In this document: positions 42,440-51,415 of the stretch, one piece after another | Numbering within the stretch: position 1 is the first letter of the stretch | How the letters are laid out: every line of letters starts with the position of its first letter | Source of the DNA: an uncultured Clostridia bacterium | Lineage (GTDB): Bacteria > Bacillota > Clostridia > TANB77 > CAG-508 | Assembly (NCBI GenBank): GCA_948524275.1 | Contig: CAOSLI010000004.1 | Location: 75,082-139,081 of the forward strand | Direction: 5' to 3' | Length of the DNA stretch: 64,000 nt | Notes under the pieces: generated by a model | What the model was told of the DNA's origin: nothing | Seen by the model: the letters and a program-made list of their open reading frames with translations, nothing else | The model's database searches: none | Position numbers and translations under genes: made by a program

Positions 42440-42844
42440 CTAATTTAACTCCTTTAAGACTTTTTCAAATAATACCTTTGCATTTTCATATGTAATTGTA
42501 TCAATTGCTTCTTTGTAATCAAACCACTTAATTTCTGCAATTTCACTTTCTTGAGGTTTTGTGTTTCCTTCCATTAGCTTTGCAATGAATAATACGACTT
42601 CTTTGAGATTTCCTTTATCAGTCATATATTCCATTGTATATCTTTTACTTGCGTCTATTTGAACATCTAAATTTGTTTCTTCTTTTACTTCTCTTATAGC
42701 CGTTTCTTCTTCAGTTTCGTTTGCTTCAACATGACCTTTTGGGAATCCCCAATGTCCTTTTGTTTGTTTTACAAGCAAAACTTTTCCATTGTTAATTATA
42801 ATGCAGCCACATGATTTTTCATCTATTTTTTCTTTTTGGTTCAT
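42440..42844 (-). CDS. NUDIX hydrolase
   Basis: A 134-residue hydrolase with the full Nudix box starting GHVEANETEEETAIREVKEE (about 37-56). The preceding GHWGFPKGH suggests the diadenosine-polyphosphate (Ap4A) hydrolase branch. It is probably first in a four-gene co-directional cluster with the ArsC-like, YjbR-MGMT and trmL genes. Confidence 0.9.
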   Translation of the reverse strand: MNQKEKIDEKSCGCIIINNGKVLLVKQTKGHWGFPKGHVEANETEEETAIREVKEETNLDVQIDASKRYTMEYMTDKGNLKEVVLFIAKLMEGNTKPQESEIAEIKWFDYKEAIDTITYENAKVLFEKVLKELN

Positions 42845-43021
42845 ATTTGTTCCTCTTATAATATCTTTTTGGTGGTGTAGTTTTTATGTGTAAAGCTTAT
42901 CCAATTATAACATATATCCCTTACAAAATAAATATCCTCCCCATAATTTTTTTGGTTTGGATTGACTTTTATTGTTATTTGAATTACATTGTTTATAGTT
43001 AATTATTTGTAGGAGATGGTT

Positions 43022-43492
43022 ATGTTAAAGATATATAATGTAAAGGATAAAAGAGAATTTCTTAGAGAAATTGCTGAATTAACTTAAAAAGAATGGGGAA
43101 TTGAGACAAATTCTGAAGAAGAATTTAATGCTAAAGTATCCTCAAAAATATGCAAAATTCTTAATAATTTAAATAATCCATTATATTGTAAATTAATTTT
43201 ATTGGATGAAAACACCTTAGTTGGATTTATTTCTATTTTTCCAAACAATTGTGATGAAAGAAAGGATTTATCTCCATGGTATTCTACTATGTTTGTAAAG
43301 CAGGAATATAGAGGAAACGGATATTCCAGAATATTGAATGATGCAATTTTGGAAGAAGCCAAAAAGCGAGGTTTTAAAAAGCTATATTTAAAAACTAATC
43401 TAAATAATTATTATGAAAAGCTTGGCGCCATATATTTAGATACTTTATCAACTGGAGAAAAGTTGTATTATTTTAAAATTAATACATATTAA
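43022..43492 (+). pseudogene. GNAT acetyltransferase interrupted by an in-frame TAA
   Basis: The ATG at 43022 follows AGGAG with ideal spacing and opens MLKIYNVKDKREFLREIAEL. TAA at 43085-43087 then interrupts the frame, after which the same frame continues KEWGIETNSEE and a clear GNAT domain: FVKQEYRGNGYSRILNDAIL (acetyl-CoA site) and KKLYLKTNLNNYYEKLGA. A CAA-to-TAA change explains it. An internal ATG at 43202 could only give a truncated protein. It is probably inactive. Confidence 0.8.
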
Positions 43493-43494
43493 AC

Positions 43495-43533
43495 TTTAGA
43501 ACTATTTGGTCTCTAATCATATAGTTCTAAAAT
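43495..43533. other. Hairpin after the GNAT pseudogene, overlapping a repeat-like sequence
   Basis: TTTAGAACTA and TAGTTCTAAA form a 10-base stem without a good T-run. Its right arm runs into the CRISPR-repeat-like stretch at 43527-43546. Confidence 0.45.
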
Positions 43534-43546
43534 AGCGTAACTTTAA
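43527..43546. repeat. Possible decayed CRISPR-repeat fragment
   Basis: Twenty bases match the inner part of the array repeat at 17 positions, and the three differences are all transitions. The tracrRNA anti-repeat shares the TAAAATAGC part. It may be a remnant of a longer ancestral array; chance similarity in AT-rich DNA is possible. Confidence 0.4.
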
Positions 43547-43583
43547 TTTTTTTAGCACTCTTGCAAATGTTTTGGAGCATAAT

Positions 43584-43614
43584 AAAAAGCACCTACATCA
43601 ATTTGTAAGTGCTT
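43584..43614 (-). terminator. Terminator of the 71-aa gene
   Basis: AAGCAC/GTGCTT with an inner TACA/TGTA stem is followed on the minus strand by TTTATT. It directly abuts the stop codon. Confidence 0.65.
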
Positions 43615-43830
43615 CTAGTTTCTATTTTTTTCTAATTCTTTTATTGCATTTTGTATATACTTATTATCAATTTGTTTTATTTCTTCTATACCTTTAAATT
43701 TTTCCCAATTTTCAAGCAATTCTATTTCCATTTTATGTGTATCTACACCATCAGAATGAAATAACAAATTTAACATATACTCAGTATGTAATATTTCACA
43801 AACAAAAGCCTCTATTTCATTTCCCATCAT
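43615..43830 (-). CDS. Hypothetical protein, 71 aa, next to a decayed CRISPR repeat
   Basis: I do not recognise this protein. It is acidic and helical, with GGGAGGTG 10 bases upstream of the ATG. It lies between the repeat-like fragments at 43527 and 43856, and its leader begins within the latter. Together with the two reading frames to the right it may be phage-derived. Confidence 0.55.
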   Translation of the reverse strand: MMGNEIEAFVCEILHTEYMLNLLFHSDGVDTHKMEIELLENWEKFKGIEEIKQIDNKYIQNAIKELEKNRN

Positions 43831-43855
43831 TTATTATCAGCACCTCCCTATTGTA

Positions 43856-43890
43856 GTTTTATTACTATTTAAACAGCATAACTGTAAAAC
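43856..43890. repeat. Orphan degenerate CRISPR repeat outside the array
   Basis: Thirty-five bases begin GTTTTATTACTAT and end TGTAAAAC. Against the 36-base array repeat I count 31 identities, four substitutions and one gap. It is 725 bases beyond the last array repeat on the trailer side, with phage-like sequence between. Confidence 0.75.
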
Positions 43891-43950
43891 TCAGTTCCTC
43901 ATTTAAAAATCAGCCCAACTATGCTTTCGCCAACATTTATTAATAACTTA

Positions 43951-44145
43951 TCAATCATCAAAATCTGGATGTTTGTCCCAAAAACTTGTATCATATTCAG
44001 TTTTTGTTTTAATACATTTATTAATTTCATCTATTAGTTCTTGTTTTGTTCCATAAAATTGTGCAAGTGGAAAACCTTCTGGAAATATTTTTTCATATTC
44101 ATCTAATTTGTGTTCCACTTCTTTATCTAAAATATCATAATACAT
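43951..44145 (-). CDS. Small phage-associated protein downstream of a minor-head-protein remnant
   Basis: Sixty-four residues, MYYDILDKEVEHKLDEYEKI, then FPEGFPLAQFYG and an acidic end. I recall similar short proteins directly after minor head protein genes in Clostridia prophages. The start overlaps the stop of the upstream frame by one base. AGGAGG precedes it. Its function is unknown. Confidence 0.55.
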   Translation of the reverse strand: MYYDILDKEVEHKLDEYEKIFPEGFPLAQFYGTKQELIDEINKCIKTKTEYDTSFWDKHPDFDD

Positions 44146-44615
44146 TATAACAACCTCCTAATAAGATTATCAAATTCTTTAAAAGTATTTGGTAAATATT
44201 TTTGGAATAATTCTAATTGTTTTATATCATTATTTCCGGCCATTGTAAACATTTGAGCAAATATTTCTTTTTCCAGTTTTTCTGCTTTCTTCCGATATTT
44301 ATTTTCATGTTTATATCTGCCTACAATTTTATTGTTTGTCATACCACCTACTATATCACTAAATTCTCTATAATTGCTATTATTCTTTATTAATGTTTTG
44401 TATATATCTTTTTTTAATATTGTTCTTATCTAACTGTATTGCTTTTATAAAATAATTAGTAGAAGATAGCCATTCATTATTATAATCAACAGCATGTCCT
44501 ATTTCATGAATCAATGTTCTGCTATTGTAATTTGTTTTTAAAACTATATTTCCATTTCTATGATATGCTTTACTTCCACCTACTTTTATTAATTTTATAT
44601 TTGTATTTACATGTT
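44145..44615 (-). pseudogene. Truncated, frameshifted phage minor head protein (zincin-like C-terminal domain)
   Basis: Two minus-strand frames join at an A7 run near 44408. The upstream part reads VNTNIKLIKVGGSKAYHRNG and contains TLIHEIGHAVDYNNEW, a zinc-metallopeptidase-like HExxH motif. The downstream part reads KNNSNYREFSDIVGGMTNNK, continuing to EKEIFAQMFTMAG and FPNTFKEFDNLIRR-like ends. The arrangement matches the C-terminal domain of phage minor head/capsid proteins. The 5' end is cut off exactly at the first CRISPR repeat and has no start codon. It is a dead fragment. Confidence 0.7.
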
Positions 44616-45311
44616 GTTTTATTACTATCTAAGATAACATAACTCTAAAACAGCAAGCTCTCATTCCAAAGTAGTCAAATGGTTTTATTACTATCTAAAA
44701 TAACATAACTCTAAAACAGGTTTTTATGTTATATCGCTCGTCTTCTTGTTTTATTACTATCTAAAATAACATAACTCTAAAACCTTCGTTTCTTGGACTT
44801 TCTAATTTTATAAGTTTTATTACTATCTAAAATAACATAACTCTAAAACTGTGCGATGGAGCAAAAGTAAATTATACAGGTTTTATTACTATCTAAAATA
44901 ACATAACTCTAAAACTAATTGTTTTTCTTTCATTCTCTTGAGCTAGTTTTATTACTATCTAAAATAACATAACTCTAAAACCTTTAGTTTGTTTAATTTC
45001 AATTGCTTTTAGTTTTATTACTATCTAAAATAACATAACTCTAAAACGTCCATGATTAACTAAAGATTTAAGTACTTGTTTTATTACTATCTAAAATAAC
45101 ATAACTCTAAAACTAAAAGATGAATTTATTGAAAGATGTTATAGTTTTATTACTATCTAAAATAACATAACTCTAAAACTGTTATCACTTCCTTTCATTA
45201 TACGTTTTTGTTTTATTACTATCTAAAATAACATAACTCTAAAACTACAAGGTTGAAATACAAAAAAGAGAAGAAGTTTTATTACTATCTAAAATAACAT
45301 AACTCTAAAAC
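44616..45311 (-). CRISPR. Type II-A CRISPR array, 11 repeats of 36 bp and 10 spacers of 30 bp
   Basis: Repeats start every 66 bases from 44616 to 45276. Ten are identical and the one at 44616 has a single A-to-G change. In the minus-strand (crRNA) orientation the repeat starts GTTTTAGAGTTATG, the classic type II-A pattern. The altered repeat marks the trailer at 44616; the leader is on the csn2 side. The minus-strand array is co-directional with the cas genes. I found no protospacer for any spacer inside this window. Confidence 0.97.
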
Positions 45312-45372
45312 CTCAAATTGGGTTATAGGTTTTTTCGGATAACGACTCCGTTATGTTATTTTAGTAGCATAT
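45312..45372 (-). promoter_or_regulatory. CRISPR leader with anchoring motif and inverted partial repeat
   Basis: The seven bases next to the first repeat read ATTTGAG on the minus strand (45312-45318), identical to the known type II-A leader-anchoring sequence used for spacer integration. At 45350-45364 the plus strand carries GTTATGTTATTTTAG, an inverted 15-base copy of the repeat core. A competing hairpin, ATAACG-ACTC-CGTTAT, lies at 45339-45354. No clear array promoter is visible; it may lie inside csn2. Confidence 0.75.
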
Positions 45373-46053
45373 TTATACATATGTATCTTCAAATTCGTTG
45401 TCTATCTTAAAAATTTTCTCATATTCTAATCTTTCTGTATTACTTCGCTCTATAACTAATAATTTTATATTATTATACATCGAATACTTATAAAATTCAA
45501 CTAGTTCGTCATTAGATAAATATTGCTTTAAATTCGGAATTACTAGTATTTTTGCAATATCTAAAGTTGCAATTACATCAATTAAGCCTTCAAGCCTTTC
45601 TATCATTGAACTATAACAGGTTTCATCTATTTTTACGCCAAATAATTTCAATATTTCATCAGTTTCTAATTCCTGTTTCATAGTAAATTCAAATGGTAAT
45701 TCATTTATCTCTTCAATTAAATAATTTCTTATCTTTACCATCATATTTTCTATTTCATAGTCTTGTTTTTCCTTAATGTTTCTTTCTATTATTGAATATA
45801 ATGAATTCAATATTTTTTTCGATGAATACTCAATATTAAATATATCAAATACTAAATACATCTCTTTGCTCATATTCAATATTTCATTGTTTTCGTCTAA
45901 AAGATATATCTCATTTGATTCTATTCCATTTGTTTTATCATTCAAGATCTGTAAAATATTCGTAAAATATTTTGGACTTGATATTTCTAATATATTGATA
46001 TTATCATTGTTAAAATCCATTTCATTATCAAACCCGTTTATCTTTAGTTTCAT
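45373..46053 (-). CDS. csn2: CRISPR adaptation protein Csn2 (type II-A)
   Basis: A 226-residue Csn2, the ring-forming double-stranded DNA-end binding protein that marks subtype II-A. It starts MKLKINGFDNEMDFNNDNIN and has the LEGLIDVIATLDIAKILVIP and LLVIERSNTE segments typical of the fold. It overlaps cas2 by four bases and lies next to the leader. Confidence 0.9.
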   Translation of the reverse strand: MKLKINGFDNEMDFNNDNINILEISSPKYFTNILQILNDKTNGIESNEIYLLDENNEILNMSKEMYLVFDIFNIEYSSKKILNSLYSIIERNIKEKQDYEIENMMVKIRNYLIEEINELPFEFTMKQELETDEILKLFGVKIDETCYSSMIERLEGLIDVIATLDIAKILVIPNLKQYLSNDELVEFYKYSMYNNIKLLVIERSNTERLEYEKIFKIDNEFEDTYV

Positions 46054-46370
46054 AATACTATAAACCTTTCCGTGTTATCTAATACATCTGTTGAACCTTC
46101 TCCAATAACATATTCTATTTCGCTAAATTGTTTCTCTGTTATTACCAATAATTGTACTATACCTTTTGGTGGTTTGTTTTTATAGATTTTGTCTTTTATA
46201 GAGTTAACAATTGAATTGTTTAGTGCAAGCTTTGCATAAACAGATTCTTGTAGCATTATAAATCCTTCATTTACTAATAATTTCCTAAATTTTGCATATA
46301 TTTTTCTATCATTGGCGGTTTCTGTTGGTAAATCAAAAAATACTATTATTCTCATATATCTAAAACTCAT
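46050..46370 (-). CDS. cas2: CRISPR-associated endonuclease Cas2
   Basis: A 106-residue Cas2 with MRIIVFFDLPTETANDRKIY at the start (catalytic-type Asp) and ending in VLDNTERFIVL. It bridges Cas1 dimers during spacer integration. It overlaps cas1 by 11 bases. MRIIVFFD five codons inside is an alternative start. Confidence 0.94.
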   Translation of the reverse strand: MSFRYMRIIVFFDLPTETANDRKIYAKFRKLLVNEGFIMLQESVYAKLALNNSIVNSIKDKIYKNKPPKGIVQLLVITEKQFSEIEYVIGEGSTDVLDNTERFIVL

Positions 46371-47226
46371 AATTTAAAATTATACTTTCTTTTTCATTCT
46401 CTATAAAATCAAATACATTTTTAACAAAAATTGTTATTGCATTTGATAAATATTGCGTCTTATCGTCGATTTCTATTTCTCGATTATATAAATCTATTAG
46501 TTTATATTTAAAATCTTTGTCAAATGCTAATTCTCTGTTCTCATATACTACTTGGTCTACTAATGGTCTAAATATTTCCATTAAGTCACATGATAAATTA
46601 AATTGATTAAATTCATTTTTGTGGTTAATTCCAAGTGTTGTTATGTATCCTTTACTGACAATTTCTCTATTAAGTATTGATAATAAAATAGAATATCCAT
46701 AATCTAGTGCTGCATTTGTATTGTCAGGTTTATCTCTTGAAAAGTCTGTACCAAATAGTAAATTAAAATATACTTTTGCTGCATGCCCTTCTCTGTTTGT
46801 TTTGTCATTGTTTTCTACTTGTTTTTCATATTCCAGCAATTTTTCATATTCTTCTATTTCTAATTTCTTTAGCAACATTGCTTGGTTGTGAATTTTATAT
46901 TTGACAATTTGTGTCCACGCTTGTTCTTTTTTCTCTTTTGACCAGTTTGTTTGATTTAATATCTTTTTGCTTGTATTGAATGAACCGTAATATGGTATCA
47001 TTTCACAGGATGGATTGTGTTTTTCATCACATATTATCAATTTTATTTTCTTGTTTGCTAATTCATTTATCAGGTATGATGTTATTGACACCATACCATT
47101 TTCAATCATAATCATATTGATTTCTGATAAATGAATCATTTTAAGTTCTTCACTTCTAATTATTAAATAATCATTTTTATAACTTAATTTACAGTTTTTA
47201 TTTACTACTACTGTTCTCCATCCCAT
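46360..47226 (-). CDS. cas1: CRISPR-associated integrase Cas1 (type II)
   Basis: A 288-residue Cas1 opening MGWRTVVVNKNCKLSYKNDY. Metal-ligand regions are KTNREGHAAKVYF (Glu) and the ALDYGYSILL and NQFNLSCDLMEIFRPLVD segments (His/Asp). It catalyses spacer integration with Cas2 at the leader end. It overlaps the 3' end of cas9 by 29 bases, indicating one operon. Confidence 0.95.
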   Translation of the reverse strand: MGWRTVVVNKNCKLSYKNDYLIIRSEELKMIHLSEINMIMIENGMVSITSYLINELANKKIKLIICDEKHNPSCEMIPYYGSFNTSKKILNQTNWSKEKKEQAWTQIVKYKIHNQAMLLKKLEIEEYEKLLEYEKQVENNDKTNREGHAAKVYFNLLFGTDFSRDKPDNTNAALDYGYSILLSILNREIVSKGYITTLGINHKNEFNQFNLSCDLMEIFRPLVDQVVYENRELAFDKDFKYKLIDLYNREIEIDDKTQYLSNAITIFVKNVFDFIENEKESIILNYEF

Positions 47227-50200
47227 TTATTTTATACCTTCTTTCGTACATACCTGTTACTGATTTGTCTATAAATGTCATATTCAATAATCTTGAAGTA
47301 TTGAAATTTTTCATATTCATTCTTCCTTCTGCAGTACTTAATTGTAATATTTTTAGATTAACACTTCTAGTTTCCATCATATCTATTATTTGATTAATTA
47401 CATTCTTTTTATTGCTGTTTGATAGTTCTGCAAAAGTATTTTTCTTATTTTTTAGCTTCTCTGTTGAATTCTGTAAACTTTTATATTCTTTCTCCATTTT
47501 ACAGATTAAATAATCAAATAATTCTTCATATCCATTTTCTAGTATTGCTTTTTGTCTATCATCTAGTTTATCCTCAGGTAAATTCATCAAATACACTAGT
47601 TCATTCATTTTTTGATTAATTACCAGTTCTTTGTCAGGTCTAATTTCGGTATCACTGCATAGTCTCATTGGTTCATTGTTTTCATCTAGATATTGCTGAT
47701 TTTTTAATATATGGCTTCTTTCTATCTTAAAATCTTTATATTCCACATCTTTTAGAAAACTTTCTTTTATATAATCTTCTACCGTTATTTTCCCTACTTT
47801 AATATCATATGATGTTTTTATTGGTACCCCTGTTAGTTGATATTCTTTGTTTCCCTTTTTGTTTATATATGAGAATATTACGAAATATGCTTTGTTTTCT
47901 CCAGAATATCCGCCATATGTTTCTGCAGGTTTGTTTTCTTTTAGTCTAATTACTGGCTTGTTCTTCTTATCATCTGGTCTATATAATGTTTGATTATAAA
48001 ATTCTCCTGTATTTTCTATTAACATCTTTGTTATAAAACAGTCTGTGTAACTCATTGCCTTTTTTACATTTTCTATATCTATGTATTTTCCTACTGTATT
48101 TATAATAAGAGTGTTTCTTTGGTATTTATTGTTTTCATCATTGTAATATTTTTTTACATATTCGCTGTATTTAAATTGCTCAGTTCCTTTCCATTCTTTT
48201 TCTAAAATATTTCCTATGCTTGAAATAATGTATGCATCTTGTGCATGATGGTAGTTATTTACATTTCTGTTCTTATAGAAGTGATATTTTTCTCTAAATT
48301 GATGTGTTAATTCTCCTCTTATTGCAAATATGTGACTATTTGGATATTTGCCTAATAATAAATTAGTAACATATTTTGTTATTTGTCGTGTTTCTACTAG
48401 TTGTCTTTGCACAAACTTTTCTCTGTCCTCATCTGTTTCAAACATTTTTCTTTTTATTAGCCTGTAATATTTTGTTTGACTTATTAAATTGCTTTCTAAT
48501 AGACTCTTCCACCATTCAGATTGCTTATCGATTATTTCATTTGATAATAATAAACTGTCTTTTTTTCTTTGATTTTCTGCTTTTATTACTAATGCTTTAT
48601 TATCTATACTATCATCTTTTATGTATGATTGTGGTATTATGTGGTCTACTTCATATAAACTAAGATTGTCAATGTCTAGTGGTACTCCACTATATAGGCA
48701 TTTTCCATTTTGTATAAAATATAAATATAACTTTTCTACTAATGTTTTATCGCTTTGGTGTGCCTTTAATTGGGTATAAACCTTATGGTCGTAGTCTTTT
48801 AAATATTTCACTTGCTTTTCTATTTCTTCATATTTCTTTAATAGTTGTTTGGCTCTGCCCTCTTTCATTACTTTTTCTTCTTCACCTCTAGCAAATTCTA
48901 TGTAAATATTTTTTGGCTCACTTTTCATTATCTTTGTTATTTCTTTTACTATACACATACTTTTCCATATAGCTCTTTTATTTGCTGGTGACGTTGGTAT
49001 TTCTTCTATTTCTGAATATTTTATTTCTTTAGATACTTTAGGCATTAGTTCTACTAACTGTTTATCAAATCCAAAGTCTTTTTTATTGATTATTTTCATG
49101 AAGTTTAATTGTGTATTTTCCATCTTTTCGATAATGGTTTCCCCATCATTTGATTTTAATCCTACTATTAGCTTTTTTGATAGTCTAGACCATCCTGTAT
49201 ACCTTAATTTTGATAACTCGTTTATCTGCTTCTCGTTCAATTTTAGGTTATCTTTGCAAGGTGAATTTTTTCCATACTCTTTTTCTATTTTACGTTTTAG
49301 AATTTTCTTTTCTTCAAAAATTGTTATCCAATATATTAAATTTTCACACTGTTCATAATTACTTTCGTCTACTTTGCCAAGTATTCTTTCCATATCAATA
49401 TATGATGCCATATTGGACATAAAGCATCCTGTTTCTTGAAGCCCATCTATTTCTGTTTTTGTAAATCCCTCTACTTTAAGAAAATCTTTTAATCTATTTA
49501 CTGTAATTTTCTTATTCTTTTTGAACAGATTATCAATTATCTTTTGTTTTGTGTCTTTTGCTAAATGGTTTCCATTTACTCTTATATTATTAAGTTCATT
49601 TAATACGCAAAACTTAGAATATAATAGTGATTCTTTCGGCATAACATCTTCGTCTATTATATATGTGCATTTATTTGTCATTCTTCTTATAAATCTTTCT
49701 GCTGTGGCATCTTCGTCAACAACATCACTAAAATTCCATGGTCTGATTTTCTCATTATTTTTTCTTACAATCCAAGACCATCTTTCTTCTTTTTGTGATA
49801 GTGGGCCTACATAATATGGTATTCTAAATGAGAATAATTTTATAATATTTTCTTTGTTGTCTGCTAGTGTTTGATAATATTTTGACTGATTTTCTAAAAT
49901 TACTTTTAATTCTTTTTCGTGTAATTGATGTGGTATTGCTCCATTATCAGTAACATTTATTTTTCTTAAGAAATTGTTGTCTGCTATTTCATCAAGTATT
50001 TTTTGTTTTTCACTACATTCTTCTGGTAGTTTCTCTATTTGTTTTTTTAGATTTGCAAAAAAGTTTTCTGGTTTGCACTTTTTACAAGTCTTTCCTTGAT
50101 TTTTTCCATTATATGCGACATAGTTGTCTTCTCCAACTTTTCTGAACATGTCGTTGTAGTTGTCTTTAAAATATTCCTTGTAAATTTCTTTTAATAGTTT

Positions 50201-51160
50201 TAAGTCTTTTTGATACTTATCATATTTATTTATAAATGCTTCTGAAATATATGTTTTACCATTTAAAATATCTTGTAAAATGAACCAACTGTATACTGCA
50301 TTCATACTTTCGTATATATTTGCATCTTCTCCTAAAGCTGTCTTTATTTCTTCTTCGTTTTCAATCTCATTTGAAAATGATAGCTTTGTTTTCTCTAATT
50401 CTATTTCAAATATTTTTGCAAGATCAAATGCATATCCTAACATACTATTTACAATGTTGACTATTACTTGTTTATTTTCTTTATCATAATTGAATAATGA
50501 CAACAACATGTCCTTTTTATTAGCTTTTGATTTATTTTGCATTTTTAAGATTTCGATTATTTCTTCTTTGTTTTTATTTTCAATTCCATATCTTTCTTTC
50601 AAAAAGTTTGTTATTGCTTCTATTTTTTCATTTATGGCATTTGTGTCAGAAAAGTCTCCTTCATATAAGAAATTTCCTCTATATTTTATTATGTGATGTA
50701 TTGCAAGATATACTAGTCTAATATCGACTTTCTCTTTTTGATTTATTAATTCTTTTCTTAGATGATATATTGTTGGGTATTGCTCATAATAATTTTTGTC
50801 TGTAATTTTATTATCTGAAAATAAGTTATATTTTACACCTAATATTTTTTCAGAAGCAATTTTATCTCCTTCTACTTTTGAGGATTCCTTTAACATTGGT
50901 ATAAAGTTTGGATAGTCTTTTTCAATATCGTCCCTCATAATGCTTTGCAGAATATTTACTCTTTCTTTTCTTCTTTCTATCCTTCTTCTAGCTGATCTAA
51001 ATGTTCTAGTTCCTTTTTTGGTTTGTGCTTCGTCAAATATAGCAGCTCCCCACATATTTCTTCCATTTCTTTTTAGTATTGTGTTGTTATCGTTTGTTAC
51101 GCACCATCCTACTGAACCTACTCCTATATCAAGTCCAATGTTATAAGGTATTCTCTCCAT
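47198..51160 (-). CDS. cas9: CRISPR effector nuclease Cas9 (type II-A)
   Basis: A 1320-residue Cas9. RuvC-I is IGLDIGVGSVGWCVT (about 8-22), the Arg-rich bridge helix is RSARRRIERRKERVNILQSI (about 55-75), HNH is EVDHIIPQSY (about 838) and RuvC-III is HHAQDAY (about 972). All catalytic residues appear intact. I chose ATG 51160 because AAAGGAGGG lies just upstream; the longer start at 51199 would overlap the tracrRNA -35 box. It is the first gene of cas9-cas1-cas2-csn2. Confidence 0.97.
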   Translation of the reverse strand: MERIPYNIGLDIGVGSVGWCVTNDNNTILKRNGRNMWGAAIFDEAQTKKGTRTFRSARRRIERRKERVNILQSIMRDDIEKDYPNFIPMLKESSKVEGDKIASEKILGVKYNLFSDNKITDKNYYEQYPTIYHLRKELINQKEKVDIRLVYLAIHHIIKYRGNFLYEGDFSDTNAINEKIEAITNFLKERYGIENKNKEEIIEILKMQNKSKANKKDMLLSLFNYDKENKQVIVNIVNSMLGYAFDLAKIFEIELEKTKLSFSNEIENEEEIKTALGEDANIYESMNAVYSWFILQDILNGKTYISEAFINKYDKYQKDLKLLKEIYKEYFKDNYNDMFRKVGEDNYVAYNGKNQGKTCKKCKPENFFANLKKQIEKLPEECSEKQKILDEIADNNFLRKINVTDNGAIPHQLHEKELKVILENQSKYYQTLADNKENIIKLFSFRIPYYVGPLSQKEERWSWIVRKNNEKIRPWNFSDVVDEDATAERFIRRMTNKCTYIIDEDVMPKESLLYSKFCVLNELNNIRVNGNHLAKDTKQKIIDNLFKKNKKITVNRLKDFLKVEGFTKTEIDGLQETGCFMSNMASYIDMERILGKVDESNYEQCENLIYWITIFEEKKILKRKIEKEYGKNSPCKDNLKLNEKQINELSKLRYTGWSRLSKKLIVGLKSNDGETIIEKMENTQLNFMKIINKKDFGFDKQLVELMPKVSKEIKYSEIEEIPTSPANKRAIWKSMCIVKEITKIMKSEPKNIYIEFARGEEEKVMKEGRAKQLLKKYEEIEKQVKYLKDYDHKVYTQLKAHQSDKTLVEKLYLYFIQNGKCLYSGVPLDIDNLSLYEVDHIIPQSYIKDDSIDNKALVIKAENQRKKDSLLLSNEIIDKQSEWWKSLLESNLISQTKYYRLIKRKMFETDEDREKFVQRQLVETRQITKYVTNLLLGKYPNSHIFAIRGELTHQFREKYHFYKNRNVNNYHHAQDAYIISSIGNILEKEWKGTEQFKYSEYVKKYYNDENNKYQRNTLIINTVGKYIDIENVKKAMSYTDCFITKMLIENTGEFYNQTLYRPDDKKNKPVIRLKENKPAETYGGYSGENKAYFVIFSYINKKGNKEYQLTGVPIKTSYDIKVGKITVEDYIKESFLKDVEYKDFKIERSHILKNQQYLDENNEPMRLCSDTEIRPDKELVINQKMNELVYLMNLPEDKLDDRQKAILENGYEELFDYLICKMEKEYKSLQNSTEKLKNKKNTFAELSNSNKKNVINQIIDMMETRSVNLKILQLSTAEGRMNMKNFNTSRLLNMTFIDKSVTGMYERRYKINGMENSSSK

Positions 51161-51192
51161 TTGCCCTCCTTTATTATTTTTTAATTTTTTTA

Positions 51193-51221
51193 TTGACATT
51201 TTTAGTTTTGTGTGTTATATT
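51193..51221 (+). promoter_or_regulatory. tracrRNA promoter
   Basis: TTGACA (51193-51198), 17 bases, TATATT (51216-51221) on the plus strand, about 30 bases from the cas9 start codon on the opposite strand. The cas operon promoter must overlap this short region. Confidence 0.75.
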
Positions 51222-51227
51222 AAAGAT

Positions 51228-51347
51228 GCTATTAAATTACTATCTAAAATAGCATAACGAGTTAAAATAAGGTTAAACCTTAAATGCCAAGTTTTCTTGG
51301 TTTCACTTAGGTGAATTTAAGCACTTTGATTAGTGCTTTTTATTTTT
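51228..51347 (+). ncRNA. tracrRNA
   Basis: The anti-repeat (51236-51262) matches the array repeat core, ATTACTATCTAAAATA then GCATAAC, followed by GAGTTAAAATAAGG as in streptococcal tracrRNAs. Downstream hairpins: nexus AAGG-TTAAA-CCTT, CCAAG-TTTT-CTTGG, TTCAC/GTGAA, and the terminator AAGCACT-TTGATT-AGTGCTT with a T-run. It is divergent from cas9. Ends are inferred. Confidence 0.88.
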
Positions 51348-51415
51348 GTATAAATTTTCCTTGGTTTTTTATTCCTTTTGACATATTATATCATCATATA
51401 TTTTAATTGTATATA

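Noticed and set aside
43084..43362. A 92-codon minus-strand frame over the GNAT gene
   Set aside because: It is antisense to clear GNAT motifs and has no supporting signals.
44652..45275. Self-targeting spacers
   Set aside because: I compared the ten spacers by eye with the phage remnants and cas region and saw no match. A computed search is still needed to exclude imperfect targets.
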